Shown piece by piece: positions 11,145 to 24,139 of a stretch of 64,000 bases of DNA. The DNA comes from Adineta steineri (taxonomy: Eukaryota > Rotifera > Eurotatoria > Adinetida > Adinetidae): contig CAJNOI010000095.1 in assembly GCA_905250115.1 (NCBI GenBank), positions 126,033 to 190,032 on the forward strand, written 5' to 3'. Under the pieces are notes generated by a model. The model did not search any database. It was not told the DNA's origin and was given only the letters and a program-made list of their open reading frames with translations. Numbering within the stretch: the first letter of the stretch is position 1; every line of letters starts with the position of its first letter. A program made the translations under genes and the position numbers.

Positions 11145-12911
11145 ATGAATTTTAACTTATTACCTAACGAAATCTTACTTATTTTCTTCGAATATTTGAA
11201 GGGCAATGATCTTCTTCATACATTTTATGGTCTCAATGCTCGTATCAATGCTCTTCTCTACAAACAATATCGATGTTATTTCTTCAAGTTCTCGTCACTG
11301 TCCAAACGTAATTTTGATCTATTATGTCAACAACATATACCAATGATCACTGATCGCATTCTTGCTCTTCATCTTTCCGACTCTGAATCGACTCCAGGAC
11401 AAATCAATTTATTTTTTTCTTATATACCATCATTCAGACAATTCACTCATTTACATTCACTTTCATTATATCGTCTTCATTCAAAAGAAATTCTACTAAA
11501 AATCTCTATTGAATTGCATCATCTTGTTCAACTTACTCATTTAAAGTTCGACTTTTGTTGTATTCCAGATTATGATGAAACGGATTTCGAATTGCTGACG
11601 AATAATATTTGGAACCTGCCAAATTTAACTCATTATTATTTCGAAATTCATAACAAAAGACAACAATCGTTCATTATACCGTCAAAGATCTCGTCATCAC
11701 TTAAATATTTATCCATCAATACCGAGCAATTAAACTGGGATTCAGTCAATCGATTGCTTCAATATACACCTAATCTCGAATATTTGCACGGACATATTTA
11801 TTCTTTTGACGATGATGACAATTATATAGGATCGTCTTTTTCATCATTGACCAATTTAAACATTGTTATTACGGCTCATCCATCAAAAATCATCTCATTT
11901 TTACGGAATATACCGAATTTATATCGGTTGGAGATTAGTACGGGAGATTCCCATTTCATTGATGGTCATCAATGGGAAGATCTTATACGTAACTATTTAC
12001 GAAAACTGAGAACATTTGATTTGTCAATGAAAAGTTATTCATCTATTACTCGATCAATGACAGAGGAACAAATTGATGAATTAATGAATTCATTTCGAAG
12101 TTCATTTTGGATTGATGAACGTCGATGGTTTGTTCAATGTATAGGTGATGAACACTGTATTCGTTTTGAGACTGTGTCGAACGCATTTTATTCTATTGGT
12201 GACAAGCTTCCTAGTGTGTTCAAATCAACAGATCCACAAGACAATATTGAAAGACTTTATACTACTACGTGTAGTATCTCGGATGTGGAACGTCTCGATC
12301 AGCTAATTCCATTGAAGATTTGTATTCCAAACATTTATTCACTTACAATAAAATATCCTATCAATGATCAATACTGGACGATGATTCCAAATTTACATAA
12401 AGTCTCATCACTTACGTTAGATTTCTCTACCGATTTTCCACAATCTGAATTGCAAGTTTTTCTCAATCGAATGCCTCATCTTCGCAGATTGACTCTTCAT
12501 CAAGATGCGTCATTACCTTTGCCAATGTCATTATTCAAATGTACATTTTCATCATCAATTCATTATTTGTATTTACAAAATTGTAAACATTTTTTCAGTG
12601 AAGAAGATTGTATTATATTAAGTCATTCTTCATTGACAAGTCATTGTAAACAACTTGACATTCTAGTGAAGAATCGTGAAAGTATTACGATTCTTGTGAA
12701 CAACATGACCAGTCTCTGTACATTACGTGCTCGTTTTACGGATGAAAAAATCTGTGACATTAGTCCTCCAATAATATGTAACAATGTTGTCGATAAAATT
12801 ATCCTATGCACAGATGCAGATATTCTATGGTTAACTGATCAATTACCATCAACATGTGCAATAAGTAGACATCCGTTTTGTGTTAATCACATTCGGATAT
12901 GGATTAAATAA
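11145..12911 (+). CDS. F-box protein with leucine-rich-repeat-like body
   Basis: 588 residues, single exon. The N-terminus, MNFNLLPNEILLIFFEYLKG (residues 1-20), is a clear F-box start (LPNEILLxIFxYL), with the motif running to about residue 45 (LNARINALLYKQY). The remainder has irregular Leu-rich segments (LTHLKF, LKYLSI, LEYLHG, LRRLTLH, IHYLYLQNC) that resemble degenerate LRRs. F-box proteins link substrates to the SCF ubiquitin ligase through Skp1, with the C-terminal repeats choosing the substrate. Bdelloid genomes encode a large lineage-expanded family that opens this way; target unknown. A polyadenylation signal AATAAA occurs about 50 bp after the stop. Base composition is less AT-biased than the flanks, as expected for real coding DNA. 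Confidence 0.85.
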   Translation: MNFNLLPNEILLIFFEYLKGNDLLHTFYGLNARINALLYKQYRCYFFKFSSLSKRNFDLLCQQHIPMITDRILALHLSDSESTPGQINLFFSYIPSFRQFTHLHSLSLYRLHSKEILLKISIELHHLVQLTHLKFDFCCIPDYDETDFELLTNNIWNLPNLTHYYFEIHNKRQQSFIIPSKISSSLKYLSINTEQLNWDSVNRLLQYTPNLEYLHGHIYSFDDDDNYIGSSFSSLTNLNIVITAHPSKIISFLRNIPNLYRLEISTGDSHFIDGHQWEDLIRNYLRKLRTFDLSMKSYSSITRSMTEEQIDELMNSFRSSFWIDERRWFVQCIGDEHCIRFETVSNAFYSIGDKLPSVFKSTDPQDNIERLYTTTCSISDVERLDQLIPLKICIPNIYSLTIKYPINDQYWTMIPNLHKVSSLTLDFSTDFPQSELQVFLNRMPHLRRLTLHQDASLPLPMSLFKCTFSSSIHYLYLQNCKHFFSEEDCIILSHSSLTSHCKQLDILVKNRESITILVNNMTSLCTLRARFTDEKICDISPPIICNNVVDKIILCTDADILWLTDQLPSTCAISRHPFCVNHIRIWIK

Positions 12912-14653
12912 TGACAATAATATTTTTATGTAGATTAAATGATCATTGTTTTCTTGTAAAATAAAAGTTATTCCAAATAAGTAGAAAATAGATCAATATC
13001 TTGAGTGTGTACATACTTGTTATTTATTTACACTCTTAATCTCATCCGTCCTCAATTTGAAGTGCGCTATGTCAATTTATTTCGTTCAACATTGAAATCA
13101 GTAAACATATTTGATATTGCTGATGTTCTTCTCGTTAATCGATTAAACTGAATATTTTCTGATTTTCTAATTTTTAATTAACGATGAAAGAGAAAATGAG
13201 AAATTCTATTAGAACTCACTTTGCTGACAGTTTTAAGACTAGAAATTATTTATAGTTGACCAATATAACATCATCATTGTAGAAGATTATTCTGTCAAAC
13301 ATATATGAGCATCTGATTATTTCATTTATAAAACGACAAGATTTGCCTTGAATTTTCAATTATTATTCATATCAAAATCAATTTCAAGAATGTAAGTAAC
13401 TGAGTTATATCATCGTTAAGATAATTCTCTTTACACTAGTTTAATTTAATAACTTTGATTTGTTCTGTACGGAATATCAGAGTTTGTTTCAATCTATCCT
13501 ATATTACACGTATAATTTTATTTCAATGTAAACTTTATATATATCAACGTTCATAATATACATTCAGGGGTATCACACACTCTCAATGGAAATTGATTTG
13601 AGATGAGAAAGATGTAGAGATTCGTTTCAATATTTCCGAAGCATTAAGCGCATTGTAAGCAATCCGACCAAAAAAAAGAAAAGATATTCTATGTAGTCAA
13701 ACATCATCTCTTACTTTTCATCTTGTTATAATACAATAGCAAGGCAATTTCACTCAGCAGTTAATATTCAATGAATACATGTGTTAATTTGTTTACTTTT
13801 TTTTGAAAGTGTATCATTCTTCAACAAGTACTTGTATAGTTTTAAGTCACACATATTGTGTTTAATATTTATTTTCCTTATCTAAAGTGACGATCATTAA
13901 TCGTCATATTTCATTTATGTGAGATCTTCATGAAGCACTGCTCGTCTCTCTTTTTATTCCTTCATGTGTGACTATCTCCAGATTAGTTGAATTGAATGTA
14001 CACAAAACAGTTTTGATTGCACAATTTCAGTCCTAGAGTTCATATCAGATGCAATAGAATTTAGATAGTATTCATGTGAAGATATGCTCAACTAATGATA
14101 ATGTCTTGTTAATTATTTGTCGTAGAGAGCACAAAGTGACGTTGCACGAGTTCCATCGAGTATGAATGGGTGAAAAATGAAGATAGAAAGTGCAGTTGAT
14201 TAAAATACTAAATGTCCCCCTAGGACAAATATATAAAATACTTTATTAGAGACGGTTAATTTTATTTAACCCTGATCATTTACTTTCGAACTAATTTCTA
14301 GAACATGTTGCAGAATACATATAAAATGATAAAGTACAAAGAAAAATGATCAGCAGGGATAAATATATTATGAATCCGACTGTGATTACATTAGAAGAAC
14401 TCTATAGAATACAGATATCAAATTCATTTTAAAACAGTCGAGTCTTGAAAAGAGTCTTTCTTTAAATCTTTTAATTCTTTTTTTTAGAGAAATTCTTTTT
14501 GATCGATGAACAACAGCTTCTTTGACTATCCTATGATGATAAAAATGTAGAAATAGATAAACCCAATTCGAAAACGACAGTTGAATACAAACAAATGAAA
14601 TAAAATTCATATAAAAAAACTCTCAGAAAAATTTATACGCAAAAACATAATAA
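12912..14653. other. intergenic, nothing firm
   Basis: The first 60 bases hold the F-box gene 3' end. The rest is AT-rich with no recognised gene. A short ORF at 14386-14610 has no family match. A weak GGGGTATCACACAC arm near 13567 lacks a clear partner. Confidence 0.4.
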
Positions 14654-14839
14654 CCCCCCCCCCCCCCCCCATAATAATAGACCCCCTGGTCTTCTATTAT
14701 GTTTCGCACATCGCGCTTTTTTTGTGAAAAAATCCCCCTACCCCTTATAGAGTGTTTTTTCCGATTTTTGCTCCAAAGGGGTCTTCTATTATGGGGGGAT
14801 CTTTTAATACGAGAGGGTCTTTTATTATGGGGGGGGGGG
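14654..14839. mobile_element. small inverted-repeat element bounded by C17 and G11 runs
   Basis: The left end is a run of 17 C (14654-14670) followed by ATAATAATAGACCCC. The right end is GGGTCTTTTATTAT followed by 11 G (14829-14839). The ends are therefore imperfect inverted repeats of about 28 bp. Inside, GTCTTCTATTATG occurs twice (about 14690 and 14781), followed by a G-rich or GC-rich stretch each time. The 186-bp size and lack of coding capacity suggest a MITE-like element. No target duplication could be fixed because the ends are homopolymers. It might instead be a structured satellite. Confidence 0.5.
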
Positions 14840-15061
14840 TAGGAGAAGTTAAATACATTCAAGCATCAGGAAGAGCATGAGACTTGACATGCTGTTAATT
14901 TGTTGACGTAGAGGATAATAATCATGCTGCGAATTATCAAAAGCGATGAAATGAGCACTAGTATATAGAAACTTCGTCATCATCAATCTCGATATCTATC
15001 AAATATTTTTTTCTGCAGAAGCGAATCTTTTCTAGTTTAGTTTTTTTCCTTTGTAGATAAT

Positions 15062-16176
15062 ATGAGTAATACTTCATCAATAAATTTTGCTTTCATAAAT
15101 CAAACAATTAATCGTTATGTTCCAATTCCTCTTCTTTTGTTTGGTATAATTGGCAATATTTTAAATATCTTTGTCTTTACGCGTCAAGCCTTTCGTACTA
15201 ATATTTGTGTCATTTATTTTTTGGCATCAACTATATCGGATTCATTTTCTCTTGGTATTGGCCTTGTTACTCGTCTTCTCACTGGATTTAATGTTGATCC
15301 AACACAATATTCAAGTGGATTTTGTAAAATGAGATTTTTCGTAACATATTATTCGGCATATAGTGGTGCTTGGTTTATAAGTTTAGCTTGTGTTGAACGA
15401 TATCTTTGTTCATCAAGAAATGTTCAAATACGTCAACTTGTAACAATTAAACGTGCTTATATTTCTATTATTACCATTTTAATAGCAGGTTTTCTAGCAT
15501 TTGGTGAACAAATTTATTGTATTGATATTAATCAACAATTACTAGGAGCACCACAACCATGTTATCAATTAAAACGAAATATTGCATGTCAAATTGCGGA
15601 TAGTTTATTACAATTTCTTTTGGAAATTCTAACACCAGCTATAGTGATGATTGTATTTGGTTCGTTAGTTTTACGAAATGTTCCTCGAAAACATTCTCGC
15701 ATTAATCCAATAAAACAACCAAATACATTTGCTTCAACAATGGCAGTACCGGCAGTTAATTCACTCAATGCAGAACAACAACCACCACCACCACTAGTAA
15801 ACATAAAAAATGGTTTAAATAATCAATCATTTTTATCGACAAATATAAATCGAACAGCACAAAAGCGCGATGCACAATTAACTATACTATTAATTATTCA
15901 AGTAAATCAAAAATAGAAATATCTTTCTATTAATTTTCTTTGTTTTTATAGGTTACTTCTTTCATTATTTGTTCATGTCCTGTTAGTATGTATAAATTCT
16001 ATTCTGTAGCAACAGTTTATACTATAAAATCTAGTTTACGTGAATCAATTGAAAATACAATTTACAATGTCAGTGTGCAAGCGTTCTTTCTCAATAATGC
16101 AATTAAATTTTACATTTACACATTATGTGGTGCCATATTTCGAAAAGAATTGATGAAATTATTTCGATTAGCTTAA
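15062..16176 (+). CDS. rhodopsin-like (class A) G-protein-coupled receptor 1
   Basis: Two exons, 15062-15901 and 15952-16176, with a 50-bp intron (GTAAAT...TATAG, phase 0), give 354 residues. Seven hydrophobic segments are present. TM1 carries GIIGNILNIFVF (conserved Asn), TM2 IYFLASTISD, the TM3 Cys is at 88, and the DRY position reads ERY (112-114). The second exon supplies TM6 (VTSFIICSCPVSMYKFY) and TM7, where the NPxxY motif is relaxed to NNAIKFYIY before a short basic tail ending FRKELMKLFRLA. The loop between TM5 and TM6 is long and contains a short proline run. It resembles the lineage-expanded neuropeptide-type receptors of bdelloids; ligand unknown. Start chosen for the short N-glycosylatable N-terminus (NTS, NQT). 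Confidence 0.85.
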
Positions 16177-17744
16177 CATACCTTATCTTTCATGAACTTC
16201 TTGGGATGTTTAAAACAGTTACAAGAGTTAGAGACGTTTTTGAAAATATAGAAGAGATCTTAAAGACTATATATAAACATTCTTTTCAATAACTAATTTA
16301 TTTATCTTCTTTAACGTTTTGTCATTCTTTTTATTCATGTGATTCTTCTAACTATTGTAATTTTTATCTATGTTGTGATTGTCATATATCGCATACTAAT
16401 GTCCATTTCGACGTCGAAGAGTCAGTATGTGTATTGTTTGAATAACTTTTGATAGAAGCAAAGTAGAGAGTGGCGTTTTTCACCGTCGAAAAAGATCGAA
16501 ATGTATATAATCGAAAAATAAATAAATCATAATCATTTCAATGTATTTCAATGAATAACTTGATAAGTGAAAATGAAAAAAATATTGTTATGTTTATCAC
16601 GGAAAGATTGTTGATCAAGATTCGAATTTTTATCAGTTCTGATCAAAATAAAACACATTATGAAGCTTTGAGATATTATCGTCATTATCATTTCGAGATA
16701 TTTTCATTTGACATGGTTTTAAAATAGAATAAAATCTTAGTATCATTTATATTCAAATTTATTTGTATAAAGTTTAACTATGCCGAGCTCAGACATTGGA
16801 TAAACATAGAATTTAAACTCTTTTTCAGCGATATTCATTGCATTATACGTTCATGTTTCATCATATTTATTTGTTAAACCAACTTATTCATCAAACGATT
16901 TATATTTTTTGACGATGTTCAATAGAATTCACTTGTATCTGAATAGGGTGTGGGTGGGTGAGGGTGTGGACGAAGGTATTATATGTACAACACACATACA
17001 CCCACACCCACACCCTTTCAATCTCATTGTTGGACTGTCGAGATATGATAGTTATTTTCATCACAAATACATATAAAAAAGAGTATTGTTCGTCTTGTCC
17101 TGAATGTACCAAATCAACATCCTACATAAGAAGATTTTCAAAAATATTCTCAATTGATACTATGCAACTTTATAAAACTTCGCATAATTAAGTAAGAAAG
17201 TGTGAATGTGTGAAAGTGTTGAGAAGTGCCATCAGTAGCAGCTTCTGAAGACTAAGCACATAATCTGGCTGCTGTCGGTTAAAAATTCATCCAAATTCAG
17301 GACAAATTATCACTTTCATCCACAAACTACTACTAAGTTTGAAATATTAACTGAGGATAGATACAAAATCATTTTAAACCCACACCTATCACTAAGCATA
17401 CATTTTGATAAACAAGATGAAATTCTTCATCATAATGAATATATTAGTCATGCATAAAAAGCATAAATTTTTATAAGACGATCAACATCTGTTTTCAGTA
17501 AAATGTTAATAAAATAAACTTTCATCGGTTGTAATAATTTGACTATATTTACACATCGCTTTCAATATTTGTTTTCTTGTTCAGTTGATGCTTGTTCTAT
17601 TATAACATAAAGCATTATATACGTAGAAAAATCTAAGAAAAAAACAATTACCGTAGTACGTTTGTTATTGTCGTGCGTATGTGGTTTGAGATGGTTGATT
17701 CTATAAGAATGAATTTACAAAATAAAAATGTTAACTCATAATAT
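16177..17744. other. intergenic with a strong GTGGG hairpin
   Basis: AT-rich spacer between convergent genes (GPCR 1 and the TRPM gene). It contains the hairpin at 16945-17016 (listed separately). No further gene was recognised; the short frames at 16900-17191 are simply the hairpin read through. Confidence 0.4.
16945..17016. repeat. telomere-like GTGGG inverted repeat (hairpin), G4-capable
   Basis: The left arm has four GGG tracts separated by 1-3 bases (GGGTGTGGGTGGGTGAGGG), and after about 30 bp the right arm reads CACCCACACCCACACCC. The arms pair into a hairpin. The plus-strand arm also fits the G3N1-7 G-quadruplex rule. The arms contain TGTGGG, which I recall as the bdelloid telomeric repeat. 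Confidence 0.7.
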
Positions 17745-20700
17745 TTACTTTTGTTCAATATTCTGTAGAATGATCTCTGTCTGATCATGTTTCTTGTGTT
17801 TAAATATAGATTGCCAATAATCTTCAGCAATAGCACTTTCACGTCGGATTGAATCACTTACTAGATATTTAATCAATAGAAACTGTATAGAATGTTTTAA
17901 CGAAAATATACTTTTGAATTGTTGTGGATTATTACTATTCATAGTTTTAATATCTTCCAATAACCTTTCATTAGCAGCTACAAAACATAGATATTGAATA
18001 GGAGATAAAATAGATTTACATACTGAATCTACGCTGACTTTGGTATAATCGAAAACGAGTAAGAAAATATTGAATAATAATAAATATGTAATAAAGAATA
18101 TTGAATGGTGGTGGTAAGAGAGTTTTTCTACTATATTCATTAACAATTAAAAAACGTTGATAACGCCATAAATCATGAGATTGTTCTTGAACATTTTGAA
18201 CAGTAACACTATAGACAATAATAAAAGTGAAATACTAGTATGAATAGTTAAAATCTTACTTAAATAAAGCAACAAGAACATTAAGAAGAAGAATATTAGC
18301 AATGGCAACAAAAACAATAGCCAAAATAAAAGCCATATTTGAATATGAGTCGGTACCATCTACATAAAAATTAGAAATAATAAATGAGTTAAAAAAAATC
18401 GATTGAATCGAAAGATATTTTAATCTTTTGATTTTAGAGAACAAGTTTCTAAACTCTTTCATTCATTACATCACTATAGATTACACTAAACTCAATTATA
18501 CCGATAGGATCGACTTGTCCAAAAACTTTCCAAACACCATAATGAGTTATATCTCTAATCAATTTCCATGTCCATGAATTATTCCTATCAATTGCTACTG
18601 TAACATTGACTAATTGTCCATCATCACTATAAATCCAATGAACTTGTGATGCTGAAGTAATTAGTGACCATGATGTTATTGAGAAACCACATAAAAATAT
18701 AAGAATAAAACAAACAAAAAAGAAAAGATCTTTCATCTATAAATATCACAAAAAAACAAATTTATAGGAAATAGATAAGTATACATACAGTATTGAAAAT
18801 CATCACTAGTTTAGGCCCAAGTCGTTCGAAAGCAGCAAATAAATGAAGAGTGCCAACAAACCAGACAATTAAATCAAGATTTAGAAATATTCTAAACATT
18901 ATTTAAATTTACATAAAACATAACGAAGAAAAAATATTTGCACTGTTACTTTGAAATAATAAAAAATGTTTCATTTGGAATAAATCGTGTAATAAATGCA
19001 ATTAAATATAGAATAATGGCAGCGACATTAATTAAATTCCACATATCAGAAATATATTTATGATATTCCATTAGAATAAACTATACAAAAAAACCAAATC
19101 AGAGTATAAATTCATTAGTATAATACTCTAGATTTGTTTTTCTTACTAGACGTAATTCTTCCATAATTAAAGTCCATACACAAACATGTAAAATAATTTC
19201 TGTGATTGGTAATGGAAGATTTTTAGTATTTGATTGTTGGCCATAATGAATATTTAATGGTAAAAAATCAATAAGCAGAACAGAACTGAATAGACCAAGA
19301 AATAAAACAAGAAATATCTTCAAAAGAAAATCTAATAATATATATTTTTAAGTATAATAAGACCATTGATACATACTACATTATAAAAAAATCGAACTAT
19401 CGGTGCTTGGTAAAAATAGATTAATTTTTTTGACCATTGAATAGGTTCATCAGTTGGATCTCGATCAGATCTTTAGAAAAATAAACAATTAGAAAAAATG
19501 TCATTAAATGTAATTAATTATATTTTGTTTTTACGTTAAAACAGTTCGAATAATAATAGGATTTCTACTCTTCGAACGATTTTTATTATTTCGAATAATC
19601 TATAAATTTAAAAAAAAACAAAAATTATATAAAAATTTATTAAAAAAATTGAGCAAACTTGTGGATGTTCATGAACATATGGTAGAAATATACAGAAAAT
19701 AGGAATCAGCGGAATAAATAATGAACAGAAAAAAATCTAAATAAAAATAATTAAACTAAAAGAAAAGTAAAAGAAAAATGTTACTTGAAGATTAATAGCT
19801 GGTCGTTTATAATTGATATGACCATACCTAATAATATTCAAAATATTTTATTTATTTTCAAATAATTTCAATTTTACCATTTTTCATCAAGATATTTTTG
19901 TACACATTTTGATGCAAGAAATGCTCGACATCTGGCTTGTTCAGCTAGTTTAAGTGGTTGAACATTATCAAATGCAACAGCAGGTTGTTTTAAAAGATCA
20001 ACAGCAAAATATTCATCATGATCGAAACATCGATCAATGATAAATAATGCATCTCTATCAAATTGACTATAATATAAAATTTATTTATCTATTCTATTAA
20101 TTAAATTAAATTAATCTAACTAACCTTGCATTATTTTCATAATGTTCTTTTGTTTCTGAATGAAGTGCCATTGTTATTGCTTGTCGATAGATTTGTGCTG
20201 CAATTAATGAAGCAACAGATTGATTCTAAAATAAAATAAAATACTTTACATGAGATGATAAATTCAAACAAAATCTTACCCAAGTTTTTGAGCAAAGATA
20301 TCTAGCAAGTTCATATCGATCAAGAAAAATAGCCCAAAGAAAAAATTCTCGTCTAGCATTTTGTCCTAATGGTTGATTTTTATTCAATATTATTCCATTT
20401 GTCTACGTAAAGAAAAACCATTACTAATATATTAAGAATAAATTTCATACTTGAAATTGATTAGGAAAATAACATGAATAATAATTATTTCTTATTGATA
20501 AATGTTTATCTTTATTTTCTATTGGTAAGCCATTGTCGATCTATATAATAATGAAATAAATTTTATATATGCATATAGTTTTATCAATAATAAATACATT
20601 TGATGATGTATAGAGTTGTTCAAGATTATTTAAAGTTAATTTTTCTAATGGTGACCCATAATCCATGAGTAATTCAACAAAGTCAACATAATCTCGACGA

Positions 20701-22667
20701 AGAGCATCGATAAGAGCTTGACAAAGATCACTTTCCTTTTATATAAAAAATCAAATGTAGAACAAATCAAATCAGAACTAACGCTTACTTTCCATTCAGT
20801 TATTGTTGCATCAGTGAGAATATGTTTTTGTGCATAATCAAATTTTTGCCATGCCTTTATTAAAAATAATATTTCAATAGAGAAGGAAAAAAAAATAATT
20901 ATTTGATACCATGGCTAATTTCAGTTCAGCTACTCGAGACTGGTGCTCATCTTGATTGTCACCAGAAAATTTTGCCGCTAGAATATTCACATAATATATA
21001 AGTTTTAAAAATCAATAAATGAAAAATGTAAACCATTAATAAGAGCTTCAAGAATAGCTTCTTCTAAATTTCCATGATGCCGATGACTATCAAACTCAAA
21101 AATGACTACTAATTGCATCCTTTCATATAAAACTTGACACAAATTATCTTTCACATCGTCGATCCATTTATTTTTATTACTTTTATTTTTTTCAAATCTA
21201 AATAATGGAATGAGTATAAAATATATTTAAAATGAATAAAATTGTACACTGAATTTAAATCATCTTCATTCGACGATGATAATCGTGTTCGATATATTTG
21301 TTTAACTTCATATTTATTAGTTTCAATTTGAGAAAAAAATAAATGTAAATCAGCCACAAGATCCGCAGCTCTGCCAGATCCCTATTTTTGTATGAAATAT
21401 AAAGTAAGACCTCTTCGAGATTATGTTCTTTAATTTATTCATTTACCTTCACAACGACTAACGGAGTATTTGATTGAAGTGCTTCGCAAATAGTTTGAAT
21501 AGAAAATGGTCCACCTTCAGCTAGAATCATAACAGTAGGAATTAATATATTCCCTATTGATGTTTGCATATCCATTCGTCGTAAATATTTCTCAATTTGA
21601 GCTCTTTGTACAAGAACAGTATCAACATTAGACGAATTACCATCGAATAATAAAAAATGTGTATGATTTGGTTCTAAATCATAATGTTTACCATCTAAAT
21701 GTTTAACAGCATAAGATCGAATATATTTGTCTTCTACCATATCCTATTTATGATATTTAGATATACAATATAGTCTCAACAAAAATTCAATTTTACCATT
21801 TGAATTGATTCAGTTCGTGAACGACGTTTATGTTTTAATAAATCTATTGTTCTATTCATATTAGTATCATCAGGACTAGGAGTTTCTATATGCTGACATT
21901 GAAGTTGTTGATTACCAGCTGTATAATCCCAAGTACAAATTCCAATACATGGAACATCAAGACCATGTTTTCGATTTTTGTAACGATAATTACTAAGAGC
22001 TTCACCTACTTCTTTAGCTATGCCTACATTTGTTCCAGATGTAATTAACCATGCATCTATTAACAAATATAATAATAATGTGACAGACAAGAATCTCTAA
22101 TTTACTTGTTGTAGCAGCAGCAGCAACTAGACCACGTTGGAATATTTTTCTAAGATGTGCTGATATATTACATTGTTTACCTCCACCTATGACAGAAATA
22201 ATTAAATCAGGCGTTGGTAAACACCATCCATGTTGTAAAAACTCGACAACTGCTTTAGCATTAGTTTGTAATGCCAATCGAATATATTGTGAAAGACGAG
22301 TAGTTGAATCAAATTCATTTTCATCAAATTTCAAATAGCCATACTCTTTGGTCACTTCACTAAAACAAATGAAAGTATCTACTTTCTAATTGGACTCTTG
22401 AAATAAATATTATTTTTCAGCAATATTTTTAGTGTATATCTGAATTTTGAAATATTCTTTCAATGATATTTTCGATCGAATACAAAATATATTCATTGAG
22501 AAAAAATTTTATATAAATCTATTTGTACATACGAAGTGTAATCCGATTGTCGAATATTCAATTGATGAATTACCTATAAAATAACAATAATAGTTTTATA
22601 TCAAAAATTATTTCTATTTGAATACCTTATGTAAAAGAGATATTTGTTGAGTTATTTCTTTAGCCAT
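17745..22667 (-). CDS. TRPM-type cation channel
   Basis: I joined 25 short exons (for example 22667-22626, 22573-22533, 22359-22106, 22056-21797, 21743-21447, ... 17977-17745), with introns of about 46-173 bp, to give roughly 1150 residues. The N-terminus is the SLOG/LSDAT fold of TRPM proteins: PDLIISVIGGGK, AWLITSGTNVGIAKEVGEA, NHTHFLLFDG, ILAEGGPFSIQTI, GSGRAADLV. TRPM homology repeats follow (ESDLCQALIDALRRD, ARREFFLWAIFLDRYELA, ARCRAFLASKCVQKYLDEKW), then six TM segments. The S4-S5 region reads LGPKLVMI, the pore WKVFGQVD, and the post-S6 TRP-like helix LWRYQRFLIV then LLPPP. The FGQ filter resembles TRPM4/5/8 rather than FGE of TRPM6/7. There is no kinase or Nudix tail. The splice after S5-pore (donor near 18474, acceptor 18360) is the least certain join. 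Confidence 0.85.
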
Positions 22668-23700
22668 ATAATTATCAATTTGTTAGAAAATTATTATTTA
22701 TGTTCAGTTGCATATCAATATATTGATTATTAAGAAAGAAAAGGTTCCTTTTCTTTTTCTTTTTCAATAAAAACGATATACTGACAAAGAACACGTGCAG
22801 TACGGTAGAAAGAGAAAAAAAAATCTGTTCTCACTTGTTGATCACTACTTCATGCTCATATAAATATGAATTGCATTACATTATAGTCATAATATTATGA
22901 AGAACTGAATAACTGTTGTAGGGAGATAATTAAAAATTTTCATTGAAACAAAAACAAAATACATGAGAGAGGGAAAATTGTCACAAGTATTGAGTAAAAT
23001 GAAGAAAAACAAGGAAAATTATGACGGTAGTGGTAACAGTTAATGAGAATTGTATACAAGTGTGCGTGATAAATTCGAATGTACTTTTTCATAAAATAAT
23101 TACGAATCAATGATATGTAATGTTATTTCTCTGATATAGTAAAATTTTATTAGTGACATAACTAAAACAGAATTAAATTGGATATATCCAATGATTTATT
23201 CCGAAAGACGTAATAACAATACTGTGATTACAAATTTCTTTTTTGTTGAAATGTAATATCAATTTACTAATTATAATCGATTAGTATTGACATAGGTAAA
23301 GAACAAGAAAAAATAATTGTCATGATGAATTTGTATAGGATACCTTTGTATAAACTATAGTATGAAAGATCACGAAAGAATATTTTTCATTTAAAAATTT
23401 ACTGCCACTAATAGTTCATTGATTCTAGACTTTCGAGTTCATATTTTTTAATTGTATAAGTTAAAAAAATCATCAAAAATGAATTGTCTTTAGAGTAATA
23501 CAGTAATGAATAAAAAAATTCGGATGAAAATTGATTGATCTGGTATCGCAAATAATATTTATCAATTGGATAGATTCGCAAGAAAAAACAGATGTGATAA
23601 CATCATTTGTTAAGATAAGAATCAGCACATACAGTGACACATTATCATTTTATCTAAACATGATGTATCAATTACACCTTATGTTGACTATCATTGGTTT
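22668..23700. other. intergenic upstream of the TRPM gene
   Basis: AT-rich. It should contain the TRPM promoter (reading left). No element or coding exon was recognised; the ORF at 23531-23716 has no visible family signature. Confidence 0.4.
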
Positions 23701-23769
23701 TTTTCTACTATGTTAATGTTGTTATTTCATCAACAACAATCTATTATGCTATAAGACCATTTCATGTTT

Positions 23770-24139
23770 TTATTAAAATGTATTTAAATCTTATTGGAAA
23801 AAGGAGATAATATTGTTATGGATTTTCATCTTATGGCAAATATTAATAATTTTTGTACAATAACTTATGATATAAAAAGAAAAATTATATTTACAACATG
23901 GCAACATGGATCAATTGATCGAGATCTTATTACGCTTTATATAAATCCTTATACAAGAATATTTACTAATGAACCTCTTCTTCTTAAAACACCTTCTGGA
24001 TTAGTTGTGGATGATATTTAAGCTATTTACGATGAATATTGGATGATTATCGTTGAGTTTGATACTATGAAAATAGATACAAAAAAACAAATTGAAACAG
24101 TACCTGGTTTTATTAGTTGGCAATTATTTATTTTTTAAT
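23770..24139 (+). pseudogene. possible decayed ORF of unknown family
   Basis: One frame reads through about 75 residues with protein-like composition (for example FCTITYDIKRKIIFTTW, then LKTPSGLVVDDI). It hits a TAA at 24019-24021 and then continues in the same frame for about 37 protein-like residues (AIYDEYWMIIVEFDTMKI ... VPGFISWQLF) before the next stop. Alternating short beta-strand-like segments resemble one blade or two of a beta-propeller, but I recognise no family. The start is not an ATG and no intron removes the stop. It could be a broken gene fragment or chance. Confidence 0.25.

Noticed and set aside
14623..14862. 79-codon minus-strand frame, rich in Arg/Lys and Gly
   Set aside because: It is made by reading through the C17/G11 element. 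The Gly run comes from the homopolymer, and no protein family fits.
15589..15804. Antisense frame inside GPCR 1
   Set aside because: Shadow of the receptor coding sequence; its glycine-rich start is the reverse of the proline run in the cytoplasmic loop.
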